A stretch of 64,000 nucleotides of DNA from Limnobacter sp. SAORIC-580 (GCF_013004065.1 NZ_CP053084.1:1116001-1180000); one strand, 5' to 3'. Shown: positions 9,105 to 19,035, counted from the first letter of the stretch. Notes: a model not told the origin generated them from the sequence alone. Program-made: numbers and translations.

Positions 9105-9299
9105 TCAGTCCTGCTCTTCAATCCAGGTCATCTGGATGGCTTCCAGAATTTTCTCATTGGACTTTTCCGGATCGTCGTTGAAGCCGGGCAAGGCGCAAAC
9201 CCACTTGTGCAAATCCGTGAAGCGAATGTACTGCGGGTCTACATCGGGATGAGCGTCAATCAGTTCCAGTGCAATGTCCAGGGTATCGGTCCATTTCAT
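9105..9299 (-). CDS. iscX: Fe-S cluster assembly protein IscX
   Basis: A 64-aa acidic protein matching IscX/YfhJ: MKWTDTLDIALELIDAHPD, RFTDLHKWVCALPGFNDDP, SNEKILEAIQ and a terminal acidic tail. IscX binds IscS and modulates iron supply and cysteine desulfurase activity. The ATG at 9299 is preferred over an upstream start at 9365 because GGGAA precedes it and it gives the usual 64-66 aa length. It is the last gene of the isc operon, 16 bp after fdx. Confidence 0.95.
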   Translation of the reverse strand: MKWTDTLDIALELIDAHPDVDPQYIRFTDLHKWVCALPGFNDDPEKSNEKILEAIQMTWIEEQD

Positions 9300-9315
9300 G
9301 TTGCTATTCCCTTGA

Positions 9316-9654
9316 TCAATGATTTTCGCGTGCGTGGTTGATGGTGTATTTTGGCAATTCAACAACCAGGTCCTTGTCGGCCACTTTCACCTGGCAAGAC
9401 AACCGGCTTTGTGGTGTCAAGCCCCAGGCCATGTCCAGCAAATCGTCTTCATCGTCGCTGCTTTCAGTCAGGCTGTTGAAGCCTTCCTTGATCACCACAT
9501 GGCAAGTGGTGCAGGCACAGCTCATTTCGCAGGCGTGTTCCAGCGCAACGCCATTGGCCAGGATGGTTTCACACAGTTGTGAGTCGGTTGGTGCTTCAAA
9601 AGTTTTGCCTTCCGGGCACAAACTTTCATGGGGCAAAATTTTAATGATGGGCAT
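9316..9654 (-). CDS. fdx: ISC-type [2Fe-2S] ferredoxin
   Basis: A 112-aa adrenodoxin-type ferredoxin. The cluster-binding cysteines are visible in EMSCACTTCHVV together with an upstream CE and a later LSCQ, matching the C-x5-C-x2-C...C pattern; LTPQSRLSCQVKV is typical of ISC ferredoxins. It supplies electrons for Fe-S cluster assembly on IscU. It lies 32 bp after hscA and 16 bp before iscX in the isc operon. Confidence 0.96.
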   Translation of the reverse strand: MPIIKILPHESLCPEGKTFEAPTDSQLCETILANGVALEHACEMSCACTTCHVVIKEGFNSLTESSDDEDDLLDMAWGLTPQSRLSCQVKVADKDLVVELPKYTINHARENH

Positions 9655-9686
9655 TTCTTAATCTCTCGTGTTCGGTTAATGCGCTT

Positions 9687-11570
9687 CTATTTCGAAGCAC
9701 CGCCCAGCGTGGTGCTGACGGTTTCAATGGTTTTACCGGTCAAGGCCTTGCGAATACCCGCGTCCATTCGGCGAGCAGCGAAGTCTTCGGTCAGGTGGCT
9801 CAAATCTTCAATGCCTTTTTCAATCGCGCGCAAGTCATCGGTTTGCGCCAATTCTCGCAAGGCATTCACGCTGGCATTAATAGTTTCAAGCTCGCTGGCG
9901 TCGAGCAGTTCACTGTCTTTGCCAATCGCTGCTTCAACCGATTCCACCAAACGCATGGCTTCAACTTGCTGCTCGCGAAGCTGACGTGCATTCATGTCTG
10001 CTTCGGCGAACTCAAAGCTGTTTTTCAGCATGCCTGCAATTTGATCATCGTCCAGCCCATAGGAGGGTTTCACTGTGATGTTCGCTGAAACACCTGAGCC
10101 TGTTTCCATGGCATTCACAGCCAGCAGGCCGTCGGCGTCCACTTGAAAGGTCACGCGAATGCGTGCAGCACCAGCCACCATGGGTGGAATGCCGCGCAGC
10201 TCGAATCGGGCCAGTGAACGGTTTTCAGAAACAAGTTCACGCTCGCCCTGAACCACATGAATGGCCATGGCAGTCTGACCATCTTTGAAGGTGGTGAATT
10301 CTTGCGCACGCGCCACAGGAATGGTGCTGTTGCGGTTGATCACGCGCTCGGTTAAACCACCCATGGTTTCAAGTCCAAGGCTCAGCGGAATGACATCGAG
10401 CAGCAACAAATCATCATCGCTTCGGTTGCCAGCCAGCGTATCTGCCTGAATGGCAGCACCAATCGCAACCACCTCATCCGGATTCAGATTCACCAGCGGG
10501 TCTTTGCCAAAAAATGCTTTCACTGCCTTGCGAATGACTGGCATGCGGGTAGAACCGCCCACCATGACCACACCGTCAATTTCCTCGGTACTTAAGCCAG
10601 CATCTCGAAGGGTTTTGCGTGCGACCTGAATGGTGCGTTTCACCAGCGGTTCAACAATGGTCTCGAATTGCTCGGCGGTCACTGTTTCAGCGATGGTCTC
10701 ACCGCTTTTGAATTCAACACTGAGAAAGGCAGTGTGCTCATGCGAAATTTGTTCCTTCACTCGGCGGCAAGCCATCACCAGGCGTGAACGCTGTTGCGGG
10801 TTCAGTTCCTGAAACCCGTGCGTCGCGATGAAGTGATCGGCCATGGCCCGGTCGAAATCGTCGCCACCCAAGGCAGAATCGCCACCCGTGGCGAGCACCT
10901 CAAATACGCCTGCTTGCAGGCGAAGAACGGACACATCGAATGTGCCACCACCGAGGTCGAACACCACAAATTGCCCTTGCGCTTTTTGATCAAGCCCATA
11001 AGCCACGGCGGCGGCGGTGGGTTCGTTGATCAGTCGCAGTACATTCAAGCCAGCCAGCTGAGCGGCGTCTTTGGTAGCCTGGCGTTGAGCATCGTCGAAG
11101 TAAGCGGGCACAGTTATCACAGCGCCCACCAGCTCACCACCCAAGGTGGCTTCAGCGCGTTTGCGCAAGTTGCGCAGAATATCCGCAGACACTTCAACCG
11201 GACTTTTGGTGCCGTAATCAGTTTCAATTTCAACCATGCCGCCTGAATCTTTCACGCGGTAGGGCAGGTTCAAGCCTTGTACATCAGCATACCCGCGACC
11301 CATGAGTCGCTTCACTGAAAACACCGTATTGAACGGGTCAGTGTCGGCACAAGCCAATGCGTCTTCACCCATGTTTTTTACGCCGGTTTCGCCATAGCGA
11401 ACCACGCTGGGTAAAATTACACGGCCTGAAGAATCAGGCAAACATTCAGCGCTGCCGCTTCGCACGCTAGCCACCAGCGAGTGCGTGGTGCCCAGGTCGA
11501 TGCCCACAGCAAGCCTGTGCTCGTGGGGCGCAGTCGACATACCGGGTTCGGCAATTTGTAACAAAGCCAT
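9687..11570 (-). CDS. hscA: Fe-S assembly chaperone HscA (Hsp70 type)
   Basis: A 627-aa Hsp70-family chaperone. The N-terminal ATPase domain shows [40 protein letters not shown] and [13 protein letters not shown]; the substrate-binding domain begins with [14 protein letters not shown]. HscA binds the LPPVK motif of IscU and, with HscB, drives transfer of assembled clusters. The ATG at 11570 shares its A with the TAA of hscB (TAATG), so the two are translationally coupled. The length is close to E. coli HscA (616 aa), and the protein lacks the acidic tail of DnaK. Confidence 0.97.
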   Translation of the reverse strand: MALLQIAEPGMSTAPHEHRLAVGIDLGTTHSLVASVRSGSAECLPDSSGRVILPSVVRYGETGVKNMGEDALACADTDPFNTVFSVKRLMGRGYADVQGLNLPYRVKDSGGMVEIETDYGTKSPVEVSADILRNLRKRAEATLGGELVGAVITVPAYFDDAQRQATKDAAQLAGLNVLRLINEPTAAAVAYGLDQKAQGQFVVFDLGGGTFDVSVLRLQAGVFEVLATGGDSALGGDDFDRAMADHFIATHGFQELNPQQRSRLVMACRRVKEQISHEHTAFLSVEFKSGETIAETVTAEQFETIVEPLVKRTIQVARKTLRDAGLSTEEIDGVVMVGGSTRMPVIRKAVKAFFGKDPLVNLNPDEVVAIGAAIQADTLAGNRSDDDLLLLDVIPLSLGLETMGGLTERVINRNSTIPVARAQEFTTFKDGQTAMAIHVVQGERELVSENRSLARFELRGIPPMVAGAARIRVTFQVDADGLLAVNAMETGSGVSANITVKPSYGLDDDQIAGMLKNSFEFAEADMNARQLREQQVEAMRLVESVEAAIGKDSELLDASELETINASVNALRELAQTDDLRAIEKGIEDLSHLTEDFAARRMDAGIRKALTGKTIETVSTTLGGASK

Positions 11571-12106
11571 TAGCTGGCGTCCTCCAGTTGCTCCAATTTT
11601 TTGGTCAACTCAATCATGAATTTGTCGATGAACAGCAAGGCTTGCGCTGTGGCATTGGCCGCTTGCGCATTTTTCTCGCTGTCAATTTGCTGCGCAATTT
11701 GCGTCAAGCAACGTTTTTTTTCAGCGGCCACCTCATCCAGCAACTCTTCGAGTGCCTCAGCGCCGTCAATTTCTTCCAATGCCTCGCGCCATTCCATTTG
11801 CTGCATCAAGAGCGCTGGTGGCAAGTTGCTCTGCTGCCCACGCGGGTTTTCACCGTTCAGTTCACACCAGTAGATGGCGCGCTCCATCGGGTTTTGCAAG
11901 CGCTTGTATGCTTCATTCACCCGTGTGGCCCACTGAACAGCCAAACGTTTTTCCTGTGCACTTGAATTTGCAAAACGGTCGGGGTGGGTTTGACTTTGAA
12001 GGCGCAGGTAAGATGCAGAAAGGGCTGCGCTGTCCAGTGAAAACTGGCAGGGCAACCCAAAAATTTCAAAGTCATTGTCGCTGAGCTTAATTGCCGAATT
12101 AGCCAT
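11570..12106 (-). CDS. hscB: Fe-S assembly co-chaperone HscB
   Basis: A 178-aa J-type co-chaperone. The HPD tripeptide is at residues 41-43 (QTHPDRFAN) inside an N-terminal J domain (about 12-85), followed by the three-helix IscU-binding domain. It stimulates HscA ATPase activity and delivers IscU. Its ATG overlaps the stop of iscA by one base (TAATG), and its own stop overlaps hscA in the same way, so iscA-hscB-hscA are tightly coupled. Confidence 0.96.
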   Translation of the reverse strand: MANSAIKLSDNDFEIFGLPCQFSLDSAALSASYLRLQSQTHPDRFANSSAQEKRLAVQWATRVNEAYKRLQNPMERAIYWCELNGENPRGQQSNLPPALLMQQMEWREALEEIDGAEALEELLDEVAAEKKRCLTQIAQQIDSEKNAQAANATAQALLFIDKFMIELTKKLEQLEDAS

Positions 12107-12429
12107 TACACAGTGAAGCTTTCACCACAGCCGCAGCGCGCCTTTTCGTTCGGGTTGTTGAATTTGAAGCCCTCATTCAAGCCTTCGCGGGCGAAATCTA
12201 GCTCGATTCCTTCCAGATAGGGCATGCTTTTCGGGTCAACAAACAGTTTTACACCATGGGCTTCAAATACATTGTCTTCGTCGGCAACAACATCCACGAA
12301 TTCAAGCTTGTAGGCCATGCCGGAACAACCGGTGGTGCGCACACCAATGCGCAAGCCAATTCCCTTGCCGCGTTTGGTCAGGAATTTGCTGATGTGGTCG
12401 GCGGCGCGTTCTGTCAATGTAATCGCCAT
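12106..12429 (-). CDS. iscA: Iron-sulfur cluster carrier IscA
   Basis: A 107-aa A-type carrier with the three conserved cysteines C35 (TTGCSGMAY), C99 and C101 (CGCGESF). It accepts clusters from IscU and passes them to apoproteins, particularly [4Fe-4S] targets. The start at 12429 gives the normal family N-terminus (MAITLTE) and has AAGGAAG about 8 nt upstream; an ATG at 12447 would add six residues with no family support. It lies 21 bp after iscU. Confidence 0.96.
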   Translation of the reverse strand: MAITLTERAADHISKFLTKRGKGIGLRIGVRTTGCSGMAYKLEFVDVVADEDNVFEAHGVKLFVDPKSMPYLEGIELDFAREGLNEGFKFNNPNEKARCGCGESFTV

Positions 12430-12450
12430 GGTGTCAACTTCCTTCATGAA

Positions 12451-12831
12451 TTAAGCGTGCTTCTTTTTGTAATCTTCAACTGCTGCCTTGATGGCGTCTT
12501 CAGCCAGAATGGAACAGTGAATTTTTACAGGTGGCAATGCCAGTTCTTCAGCGATGGCTGTGTTCTTGATTTCCAAAGCCTGGTCCAGGGTTTTGCCCTT
12601 GACCCACTCTGTTACCAATGAAGAGGATGCAATGGCTGAACCGCAGCCATAGGTTTTAAACTTCGCATCGGTGATCACGCCGTCTTCACCCACCTTGATT
12701 TGCAGCTTCATCACGTCGCCGCATGCTGGTGCACCCACCATGCCTGTGCCTACTTCGTCGTCGCCCTTCTCGAACGAACCGACGTTGCGGGGGTTTTCAT
12801 AGTGGTCTAAAACTTTTTCGCTGTATGCCAT
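12451..12831 (-). CDS. iscU: Fe-S cluster scaffold IscU
   Basis: A 126-aa scaffold protein. The cluster ligands are C37 (APACGD), C63 (YGCGSA) and C106 (IHCS), and the HscA recognition motif LPPVK is at 99-103. Clusters are built here from sulfur supplied by IscS. The ATG at 12831 is preceded by GAGGAGAAG at good spacing; an earlier start at 12846 would add MRRST and is unlikely. It lies 27 bp after iscS. Confidence 0.97.
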   Translation of the reverse strand: MAYSEKVLDHYENPRNVGSFEKGDDEVGTGMVGAPACGDVMKLQIKVGEDGVITDAKFKTYGCGSAIASSSLVTEWVKGKTLDQALEIKNTAIAEELALPPVKIHCSILAEDAIKAAVEDYKKKHA

Positions 12832-12858
12832 GGTACTTCTCCTCAATCTTTAAATATT

Positions 12859-14070
12859 TCAGTGCTCAGCCCATTGAACGGTGCTCAGGTCGACGCCGTC
12901 CAGGTGCATTTCCCAAAGGGGCGACAATTCTCGCAACTTCGCCACTTTGGTTTTCATCAATTCAATCGTGAAATCAATGTCGGCTTCGGTTGTGAAGCGG
13001 CCAATCGAGAAACGAATCGAGCTGTGCGCCAGTTCGTCGCTGCGACCCAAGGCGCGCAACACATATGAAGGTTCCAGAGAGGCCGATGTACAGGCCGAAC
13101 CTGAAGACACAGCAATGTCTTTCACAGCCATGATCAGCGACTCGCCTTCCACAAAGTTGAAGCTCACGTTCAGGTTGTGTGGAACACGCTTTTCAAGATC
13201 GCCGTTCACGTAAATTTCGTCGATGGCTTTCAAGCCGTTCAGCAAGCGATCGCGAAGTGCTTTCATGCGGGGCAGTTCGCTGGCCATTTCTTCTTTGGCG
13301 ATACGGAATGCCTCGCCCATGCCCACGATTTGGTGCGTTGCCAAGGTGCCTGAGCGCATGCCGCGCTCATGGCCGCCACCGTGCATTTGTGCATCGATGC
13401 GAATGCGGGGCTTGCGGCGCACATACAGTGCACCAATGCCCTTGGGGCCGTAAGTTTTATGGGCGCAGAAACTCATTAAATCGACTTTCAGCTTTTGCAG
13501 GTCGATTTCAACCTTGCCAGTGGCTTGCGCGGCATCCACGTGGAAAATAATGCCTTTCTCGCGGCACAGTTCGCCAATGGCGGGAATATCTTGAATTACG
13601 CCAATTTCGTTGTTCACGAACATGACTGAAATCAGCACTGTGTCTGGGCGAATGGCGGCCTTCAATGCTTCCATGTCGACTAAACCGTTTTCCTGAACGT
13701 CCATATAAGTGGCTTCAAAGCCATGGCGTTCCAAGTCGCGGAAGGTGTCCAGCACGGCCTTGTGTTCGGTTTTCACGGTAATGATGTGCTTACCCTTGGT
13801 TTCGCCGTAAAACAGCGCTGCACCTTTGATGGCCAGGTTGTTCGATTCAGTAGCACCCGAAGTCCACACGATTTCACGTGGGTCTGCGTTGACCAGGGCT
13901 GCAACATCTTCGCGGGCCTTTTCAACGGCTTCCTCGGCGGTCCAGCCATAGGCATGGCTGCGAGATGCCGGGTTGCCGAAGCTTTCACGCAGGAAAGGGA
14001 TCATGGCGTCGGCTACACGCGGATCCACAGGTGTGGTGGCGCTGTAATCGAGGTAAATCGGCATCTTCAT
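12859..14070 (-). CDS. iscS: Cysteine desulfurase IscS
   Basis: A 403-aa class V PLP enzyme that takes sulfur from cysteine for Fe-S clusters and for tRNA thiolation. Visible are the N-terminal [17 protein letters not shown], the PLP-binding lysine K205 in [10 protein letters not shown], and the active-site cysteine C327 in [17 protein letters not shown], which carries the persulfide. Length and start agree with E. coli IscS (404 aa). It is the second gene of the operon, 27 bp after iscR. Confidence 0.97.
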   Translation of the reverse strand: MKMPIYLDYSATTPVDPRVADAMIPFLRESFGNPASRSHAYGWTAEEAVEKAREDVAALVNADPREIVWTSGATESNNLAIKGAALFYGETKGKHIITVKTEHKAVLDTFRDLERHGFEATYMDVQENGLVDMEALKAAIRPDTVLISVMFVNNEIGVIQDIPAIGELCREKGIIFHVDAAQATGKVEIDLQKLKVDLMSFCAHKTYGPKGIGALYVRRKPRIRIDAQMHGGGHERGMRSGTLATHQIVGMGEAFRIAKEEMASELPRMKALRDRLLNGLKAIDEIYVNGDLEKRVPHNLNVSFNFVEGESLIMAVKDIAVSSGSACTSASLEPSYVLRALGRSDELAHSSIRFSIGRFTTEADIDFTIELMKTKVAKLRELSPLWEMHLDGVDLSTVQWAEH

Positions 14071-14097
14071 AGTGTGTGTGCTCCAATCAACTGCTGT

Positions 14098-14580
14098 TTA
14101 ATGTGTGTGCTGTGCGGCCGCTGCATTAGATGCTGCTGGCCTTTCACGAAACTGAATGGTTCGTTCCGCGTCTTTCTGTTTGTGCTTTTCAACCAGGCAT
14201 TGCAAGGTTACTGAGCCCAGGTATTCAAGCATTTTCGTGTTCAGGCTGCTCCACAGGTCGTGCGTCATGCACTGGCCTTCGTCGGTGCAGTTTTCCTTGC
14301 CGCCGCATTGCGTCGCATCCAGGGGTTCATCAACTGCCAATATCACGTCGGCAACACTGACTTCTTTCAGGGCGCGGGCGATATGATAACCGCCGCCCGG
14401 ACCTCGAACGCTTTCAACCAACTCGTGGCGACGTAACTTGGAGAACAATTGCTCCAGGTACGACAGGGAAATGTTCTGGCGCTGGCTGATACCAGCGAGC
14501 GAAACCGGGCCTGTGTCTTGCTGCAAGGCAAGATCAATCATGGCTGTGACGGCAAATCTGCCTTTCGTGGTCAATCGCAT
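14098..14580 (-). CDS. iscR: Fe-S sensing transcriptional regulator IscR
   Basis: A 160-aa Rrf2-family regulator. The winged-helix N-terminus starts MRLTTKGRFAVTAMIDLA, and the [2Fe-2S] ligands C92, C98 and C104 with His107 are present. Holo-IscR represses the isc operon; apo-IscR acts at other promoters. It is the first gene of the isc operon, and two IscR type 1-like sites overlap its promoter, so autorepression is expected. The C-terminal tail (about residues 145-160) is Ala/His rich and is likely unstructured. Confidence 0.96.
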   Translation of the reverse strand: MRLTTKGRFAVTAMIDLALQQDTGPVSLAGISQRQNISLSYLEQLFSKLRRHELVESVRGPGGGYHIARALKEVSVADVILAVDEPLDATQCGGKENCTDEGQCMTHDLWSSLNTKMLEYLGSVTLQCLVEKHKQKDAERTIQFRERPAASNAAAAQHTH

Positions 14581-14593
14581 GGCAACCCTTTTT

Positions 14594-14618
14594 AATTCCT
14601 ACTATTTTGGTCAAGTAT
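14594..14618 (-). promoter_or_regulatory. IscR type 1-like binding site, promoter-proximal
   Basis: Read on the minus strand, the 25-bp element starts ATACTTGACC and ends TAGTAGGAATT with an AT-rich centre, close to the IscR type 1 consensus of two half-sites around a TGAC/AGT core. It overlaps the -10 box of the isc promoter, so bound holo-IscR would block RNA polymerase. Confidence 0.75.
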
Positions 14619-14642
14619 AGCAAAGTTGACTGTTTTACTCAA
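14614..14642 (-). promoter_or_regulatory. isc operon promoter
   Basis: On the minus strand, TTGAGT (14642-14637) is followed after 17 bp by TATACT (14619-14614), a strong sigma-70 match about 34 bp upstream of the iscR ATG. Two IscR-like sites cover the core elements. Confidence 0.75.
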
Positions 14643-14646
14643 GTAT
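14622..14646 (-). promoter_or_regulatory. IscR type 1-like binding site, promoter-distal
   Basis: A second 25-bp element (minus strand, ATACTTGAGT...CAGTCAACTTT) lies over the -35 and spacer region, starting 28 bp from the equivalent point of the proximal site, so the two would be on nearly the same helix face two to three turns apart. Confidence 0.7.
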
Positions 14647-14689
14647 TCGGGGGATTGTTTGGTCTAGGGGAAACCTTGATCTGACAAAG

Positions 14690-14719
14690 AAAAACCGCCA
14701 GCCAAGGCCAGCGGTTTTT
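14690..14719 (-). terminator. Rho-independent terminator after the phosphatase gene
   Basis: An inverted repeat AAAACCGC...GCGGTTTT with an inner GCC/GGC pair forms a strong hairpin. On the minus strand it is followed by a T-rich run, suiting the uvrB-phosphatase transcript, and it insulates that transcript from the isc promoter 44 bp away. Confidence 0.8.
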
Positions 14720-14754
14720 GACTTCAGCGCCCGCCCATGGCGGGTTGTGCCGGT

Positions 14755-15246
14755 TTATGCAGCAGCGAACTGAAACACGCGCTTGCGCAACACTTCCAAC
14801 AAGCCTGTGCAGCTGTCTTCAATGTAGTTCAGTACGGTGTCGAAACCATCGGGGCCACCATAGTAAGGGTCGGGCACGGTGGCTTCATCATGTTCCGTGG
14901 CGTAGCGCATCATCAACTGGATTTTGTGCGCGTACTGGCGTGGGCACTGCTGTTGCAGCAGGCTCATGTTGTCCCAGTCCATCGCCAAAATCATGTCGCT
15001 GTCGCGGAAGTCGTCCGCAGTGACCTGGCGTGAAATCAGGCCGGAAATGTCGTAACCACGCTTGGCAGCAGCAGCCACCGCGCGGGGATCGGGCGTTTTG
15101 TCCAAATGGTAGGCATGCGTGCCGGCTGACTCAACAGAAATTTCATGGTCAAGACCCGCTTCGCTTACCATCTGCCTGAAAACGCCTTCCGCTGTTGGTG
15201 AGCGGCAGATGTTTCCCATGCACACAAACAAAACTTTGCTTTTCAT
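14755..15246 (-). CDS. Low-molecular-weight protein-tyrosine phosphatase
   Basis: A 163-aa enzyme with the phosphate-binding loop C-x5-R at residues 9-15 (VCMGNICRSPTAEG) and the general-acid loop DPYYGG near residue 125. It dephosphorylates phosphotyrosine on proteins or small phosphoesters. No tyrosine kinase or exopolysaccharide genes are adjacent, so it is more like the solitary YfkJ/Ltp group than the capsule-linked Wzb group. It lies 47 bp downstream of uvrB on the same strand and may be transcribed with it. Confidence 0.93.
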   Translation of the reverse strand: MKSKVLFVCMGNICRSPTAEGVFRQMVSEAGLDHEISVESAGTHAYHLDKTPDPRAVAAAAKRGYDISGLISRQVTADDFRDSDMILAMDWDNMSLLQQQCPRQYAHKIQLMMRYATEHDEATVPDPYYGGPDGFDTVLNYIEDSCTGLLEVLRKRVFQFAAA

Positions 15247-15293
15247 ATTGGCTTCCTATTGTCCTGAACCCATTAAAGTAAAACTCTTAAAAC

Positions 15294-17357
15294 CTAAGCA
15301 CTGCGCTTGGCATCCAGCGATGTCACGTTGGAATCGCCTTTGCTGCCAAACAACTGTTCTTTCAACAAACCCAACTGGTCGCGGGCCTGGGCCGCTTTTT
15401 CAAACTCCAGGTTCTTCGCGTGATCCAGCATGAGTTTCTCAAGCCGTTTAATTTCTTTCGCCAACTGCTTCTCACCCAGCGGTGCAACTTCCATGGCCTT
15501 GTCGGCCTTGCGCTGCCTGGAAGCATTTGGATCGAATACGCCGTCAATAAGTTCCTTGATCTGCTTGTTCACGCCCCGTGGGGTAATACCATTGGCCGTG
15601 TTGAATTCAATTTGCTTGTTTCTGCGGCGGGTGGTCTCGCCAATCGCCAATTCCATGGAATTGGTAACCCGGTCTGCATACAAAATGGCTTTGCCGTTCA
15701 AATTACGGGCCGCGCGGCCAATCGTTTGAATTAAACTACGTTCGCTGCGCAAGAAGCCTTCTTTATCAGCATCCAGTATTGCAACTAGGGACACTTCCGG
15801 AATATCCAAGCCCTCGCGCAACAAATTAATTCCAACCAATACATCGAATTCGCCCAAACGCAGGTCGCGAATAATTTCAACGCGTTCCACGGTGTCGATG
15901 TCAGAGTGCAAATAGCGCACGCGCACGCCATTGTCGCTGAGGTAATCAGTGAGGTCTTCGGCCATGCGCTTGGTCAACGTTGTGACCAATACTCGATCGC
16001 CAGCGCGAGTTCGTTCGTGAATCTCGCTGAGCAGGTCATCGACCTGGGTGGTGGCAGGGCGCACCTCAATCACAGGATCAATCAGCCCTGTGGGGCGCAC
16101 CACTTGTTCAACCACTTGGCCAGAATGCTCTTTCTCGTAATTCGAGGGCGTGGCTGAAACAAACACTGTTTGCCGCATTTTGGACTCGAATTCCTCGAAA
16201 CGCAAGGGGCGGTTGTCCATGGCAGATGGTAGACGAAAGCCGAAGTTAACCAAAGTTTCCTTGCGGGAGCGGTCTCCACGGTACATTCCGCCCAGTTGGC
16301 CAATGGTGACGTGGCTTTCATCAATGATCATCAGCCCATCCTTGGGCAGGTAATCAATCAGCGTGGGGGGCGGTTCGCCTGGCGCTGCGCCCGACATGTG
16401 GCGGCTGTAGTTCTCGATGCCTTTGCAAAATCCAAGTTCTGCCAGCATTTCAAGGTCAAACCGGGTTCTTTGCTCCAGCCGCTGGGCCTCGACCAGTTTC
16501 CCGGTTTTCACGAAGAAATCGAGCTGTTCGCGCAATTCTTCCTTGATGGTCTCAATGGCACGCAGTACCGTTGCACGGGGCGTTACATAATGGCTACTTG
16601 GATAAATCGTGAAACGGGGCAGCTTTTGACGGATTTTGCCGGTGAGTGGGTCGAACAGCTGGATGCCGTCAATTTCATCGTCAAACAGGTCAATTCGAAC
16701 TGCCAGTTCCGAGTGTTCGGCTGGGTATACGTCGATCGTGTCGCCCCTAACACGGAAAGTGCCCCGTGTGAAATCGAGGTCGTTGCGTTTGTATTGCATG
16801 GCAATCAAGCGCTTCAGAATGTCGCGCTGGCTCAGCTTGTCGCCATGGCGAATGCTCAAAATCATGGCGTGGTAGTCGGATGGATCGCCAATACCATAGA
16901 TGCAGCTCACGGTGCCAACAATGATGGTGTCGCGGCGTTCCAGCAGGCTTTTGGTGGCTGATAGCCGCATTTGTTCAATGTGCTCGTTGATCGAGCTGTC
17001 TTTTTCAATGAACAAGTCGCGGCTGGGCACATAGGCCTCGGGCTGATAGTAGTCGTAATAGCTAACAAAATATTCCACCGCGTTTTTGGGGAAGAACTCG
17101 CGCATTTCAGCGTACAGCTGGGCGGCCAGGGTTTTGTTGGGTGCGAGTACCAGGGCAGGGCGGCCGGTTTGGGCAATGACATTGGCCATGGTGTAGGTTT
17201 TGCCCGAGCCTGTTACGCCCAGCAGGGTTTGAAATACTTCGCCGTCATTGACCCCCTCAACCAGTTTTTCAATCGCAGTCGGCTGGTCGCCAGCCGGTGG
17301 ATAGGGCTGGTAAAGCTCGAACGGACTGTTGGGGTAACTGATAAATCCAGGGGCCAT
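15294..17357 (-). CDS. uvrB: Excinuclease ABC subunit B
   Basis: A 687-aa nucleotide excision repair helicase-like subunit that loads at damage with UvrA and recruits UvrC. Visible are Walker [11 protein letters not shown], the beta-hairpin region [15 protein letters not shown], the helicase motifs DESH, VSATP and QTIGRAARN, and a C-terminal UVR domain ([20 protein letters not shown]). The ATG at 17357 ([13 protein letters not shown]) fits the family N-terminus; a GTG at 17399 would add 14 residues. No LexA box was recognised upstream by eye. Confidence 0.97.
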   Translation of the reverse strand: MAPGFISYPNSPFELYQPYPPAGDQPTAIEKLVEGVNDGEVFQTLLGVTGSGKTYTMANVIAQTGRPALVLAPNKTLAAQLYAEMREFFPKNAVEYFVSYYDYYQPEAYVPSRDLFIEKDSSINEHIEQMRLSATKSLLERRDTIIVGTVSCIYGIGDPSDYHAMILSIRHGDKLSQRDILKRLIAMQYKRNDLDFTRGTFRVRGDTIDVYPAEHSELAVRIDLFDDEIDGIQLFDPLTGKIRQKLPRFTIYPSSHYVTPRATVLRAIETIKEELREQLDFFVKTGKLVEAQRLEQRTRFDLEMLAELGFCKGIENYSRHMSGAAPGEPPPTLIDYLPKDGLMIIDESHVTIGQLGGMYRGDRSRKETLVNFGFRLPSAMDNRPLRFEEFESKMRQTVFVSATPSNYEKEHSGQVVEQVVRPTGLIDPVIEVRPATTQVDDLLSEIHERTRAGDRVLVTTLTKRMAEDLTDYLSDNGVRVRYLHSDIDTVERVEIIRDLRLGEFDVLVGINLLREGLDIPEVSLVAILDADKEGFLRSERSLIQTIGRAARNLNGKAILYADRVTNSMELAIGETTRRRNKQIEFNTANGITPRGVNKQIKELIDGVFDPNASRQRKADKAMEVAPLGEKQLAKEIKRLEKLMLDHAKNLEFEKAAQARDQLGLLKEQLFGSKGDSNVTSLDAKRSA

Positions 17358-17428
17358 GTTAAACTGCAAGTCTTGATGCGAGGCAACCACAAAGCACACA
17401 GGTTTTAGCCAATGATTAACCCAACGGG

Positions 17429-17456
17429 TTGAACCTTCTGGCCAATCCCGTAGAAT
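17429..17456 (+). promoter_or_regulatory. Candidate promoter of the aminotransferase gene
   Basis: TTGAAC (17429-17434), a 16-bp spacer and TAGAAT (17451-17456) lie upstream of the ATG at 17594, which would leave a leader of about 130 nt. The rest of the 17358-17593 interval has no other recognisable element. Confidence 0.45.
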
Positions 17457-17593
17457 TACGGAGTTGCATCATTGGGCTGATGGCTGCAGAAATTTCGCAG
17501 CGTTTTGTGATAAGCCAATCCTGCATTATCGTCGGAAACTAGTTTTATTTCCAGACTTGACTTTTTCTTTTTTCACTCCCAGACAACGGAATC

Positions 17594-18781
17594 ATGCTTT
17601 CAAATCGCGCACTTACGATCAAACCTTCCCCTACACTTGCCGTGACAGCCAAGGCGGCCCAACTGAAAGCCGAGGGTAAAGACATTATCGGCTTGGGCGC
17701 TGGTGAACCCGACTTCGACACCCCCGACCACATCAAAGAGGCTGCCAAGAAAGCCATTGATGCCGGCTTTACCAAGTACACCGCTGTGGGTGGCACGGTT
17801 GGTTTGAAGAATGCAGTGATCGCCAAACTGAAGCGCGACAATGGCCTGGAATACAAGCCCAATGAAGTGGTGGTGGGCGTTGGCGGCAAGCAATGTATTT
17901 TCAATATGATTCTGGCCACCATCAACGATGGTGACGAGGTGGTTATTCCTGCCCCTTACTGGGTGAGCTACGCGGACATCGTTGAAATTGCCGGTGGTGT
18001 GCCCAAGCTGGTGTTTGCCGGCATTGAACAAGGTTTCAAAATGACAGCGGCCCAATTGGAAGCTGCCATTACGCCAAAAACTAAAATGTTCATGATCAAC
18101 AGCCCCAGCAACCCCACAGGCGCTGTGTACACCAAAGAAGAACTGGCTGCCCTGGGCGAGGTGCTGTTGAAGCACCCCAATATCTTGGTGGCCACCGATG
18201 ACATGTACGAGCACATCAACCTCACTGGTACACCGTTTGTGAACATTGTGAACGCCTGCCCAGCCCTGAAAGACCGCACCATTGTGTTGAACGGTGTTTC
18301 CAAGGCCTACAGCATGACCGGCTGGCGCATTGGTTTTGCGGCTGGCCCAGCCAAGCTGATTGATGTGATGACCAACCTGCAAAGCCAGTCCACTTCCAAC
18401 CCCACTTCAATTTCACAAGTGGCTGCGGAAGCTGCCTTGAATGGTGATCAGGATTGCTTGAAGCCCATGGTGGCTGCATTCCGTGAGCGCAACGAGTTTG
18501 TGACCAAGGCTTTGAACGCTGTTCCCACCATTCAGTGTTTGAAAGCGGAAGGTGCTTTCTACGCGTTTGTGGATGCGCGCAAGGCAATCGAAAAGCTGGC
18601 TGCTGAAGGCAAGATCAAGGCGGCAAACGACCTGGAACTGACCGCATACCTTCTGGAAGCCGGTGTTGCAGTGGTGCCCGGTTCTGCTTTTGGTGCCGAG
18701 GGTTACTTCCGCATTTCATTTGCAACGAGCATGAGCAACCTTGAAAAAGCCTGTGAACGCATTGCGAAAGCATTGGGTTAA
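17594..18781 (+). CDS. Class I PLP-dependent aminotransferase, aspartate aminotransferase type
   Basis: A 395-aa fold-type I aminotransferase of the Ib subgroup. Features are GAGEPDFDTPDHI, KYTAVGG, NSPSNPTGAVY, and the PLP lysine K237 in NGVSKAYSMTGWRIGF; the C-terminal FRISFATS carries the substrate carboxylate-binding arginine. This subgroup usually converts aspartate and 2-oxoglutarate to oxaloacetate and glutamate, sometimes with prephenate or aromatic activity. The gene stands alone between uvrB and tRNA-Asn. The enzyme class is certain; the exact amino acid preference is inferred. Confidence 0.93.
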   Translation: MLSNRALTIKPSPTLAVTAKAAQLKAEGKDIIGLGAGEPDFDTPDHIKEAAKKAIDAGFTKYTAVGGTVGLKNAVIAKLKRDNGLEYKPNEVVVGVGGKQCIFNMILATINDGDEVVIPAPYWVSYADIVEIAGGVPKLVFAGIEQGFKMTAAQLEAAITPKTKMFMINSPSNPTGAVYTKEELAALGEVLLKHPNILVATDDMYEHINLTGTPFVNIVNACPALKDRTIVLNGVSKAYSMTGWRIGFAAGPAKLIDVMTNLQSQSTSNPTSISQVAAEAALNGDQDCLKPMVAAFRERNEFVTKALNAVPTIQCLKAEGAFYAFVDARKAIEKLAAEGKIKAANDLELTAYLLEAGVAVVPGSAFGAEGYFRISFATSMSNLEKACERIAKALG

Positions 18782-18865
18782 ACAGGGGTTAATCAATAAG
18801 TTGCCTAAGGTTTAAGCAGGCAGCGGGGTTTTTGTAATTCATTTGTCCAATTTCGGACTTTAGGG

Positions 18866-18893
18866 TTGCACAAAAAAATTTCGCTGCTATAAT
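18866..18893 (+). promoter_or_regulatory. tRNA-Asn promoter
   Basis: TTGCAC, a 16-bp spacer and a perfect TATAAT (18888-18893) end 10 bp before the tRNA, with a GC-rich discriminator-like CTCGGC after the -10 box, as expected for a stable RNA gene. Confidence 0.8.
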
Positions 18894-18903
18894 CTCGGCT
18901 CTT

Positions 18904-18979
18904 TCCCCGATAGCTCAGTCGGTAGAGCGACGGACTGTTAATCCGCAGGTCCCTGGTTCGAGTCCAGGTCGGGGAGCCA
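18904..18979 (+). tRNA. tRNA-Asn (anticodon GTT)
   Basis: A 76-nt cloverleaf with acceptor arms TCCCCGA/TCGGGGA, D-arm TAGCTCAGTCGGTAGAGC, anticodon GTT in ACTGTTAAT, T-arm GGTTCGAGTCC, discriminator G and an encoded CCA. The stretch after it begins a region of foreign character, and tRNA genes are common integration sites. Confidence 0.98.
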
Positions 18980-18995
18980 AATTCAGTAAGCATAT

Positions 18996-19030
18996 AGGCC
19001 AACTTTAACGAGTTGGCCTTTTGTTTTTAT
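18996..19030 (+). terminator. Rho-independent terminator after tRNA-Asn
   Basis: AGGCCAACT pairs with AGTTGGCCT around a TTAACG loop, followed by TTTGTTTTTAT. It ends the tRNA transcript. Confidence 0.85.
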
Positions 19031-19035
19031 GCTGT

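Noticed and set aside
11588..12084. Plus-strand open frames antisense to hscB
   Set aside because: They are shadows of the hscB coding sequence with no family character; the isc operon on the minus strand explains the region.
17358..17593. A LexA/SOS box upstream of uvrB
   Set aside because: No CTG-N10-CAG type site was convincing by eye upstream of the uvrB start.
18805..19002. Minus-strand open frame across tRNA-Asn
   Set aside because: It is the antisense of the tRNA and its flanks; the frame is a well-known artefact of tRNA genes and has no ribosome binding site or domain.
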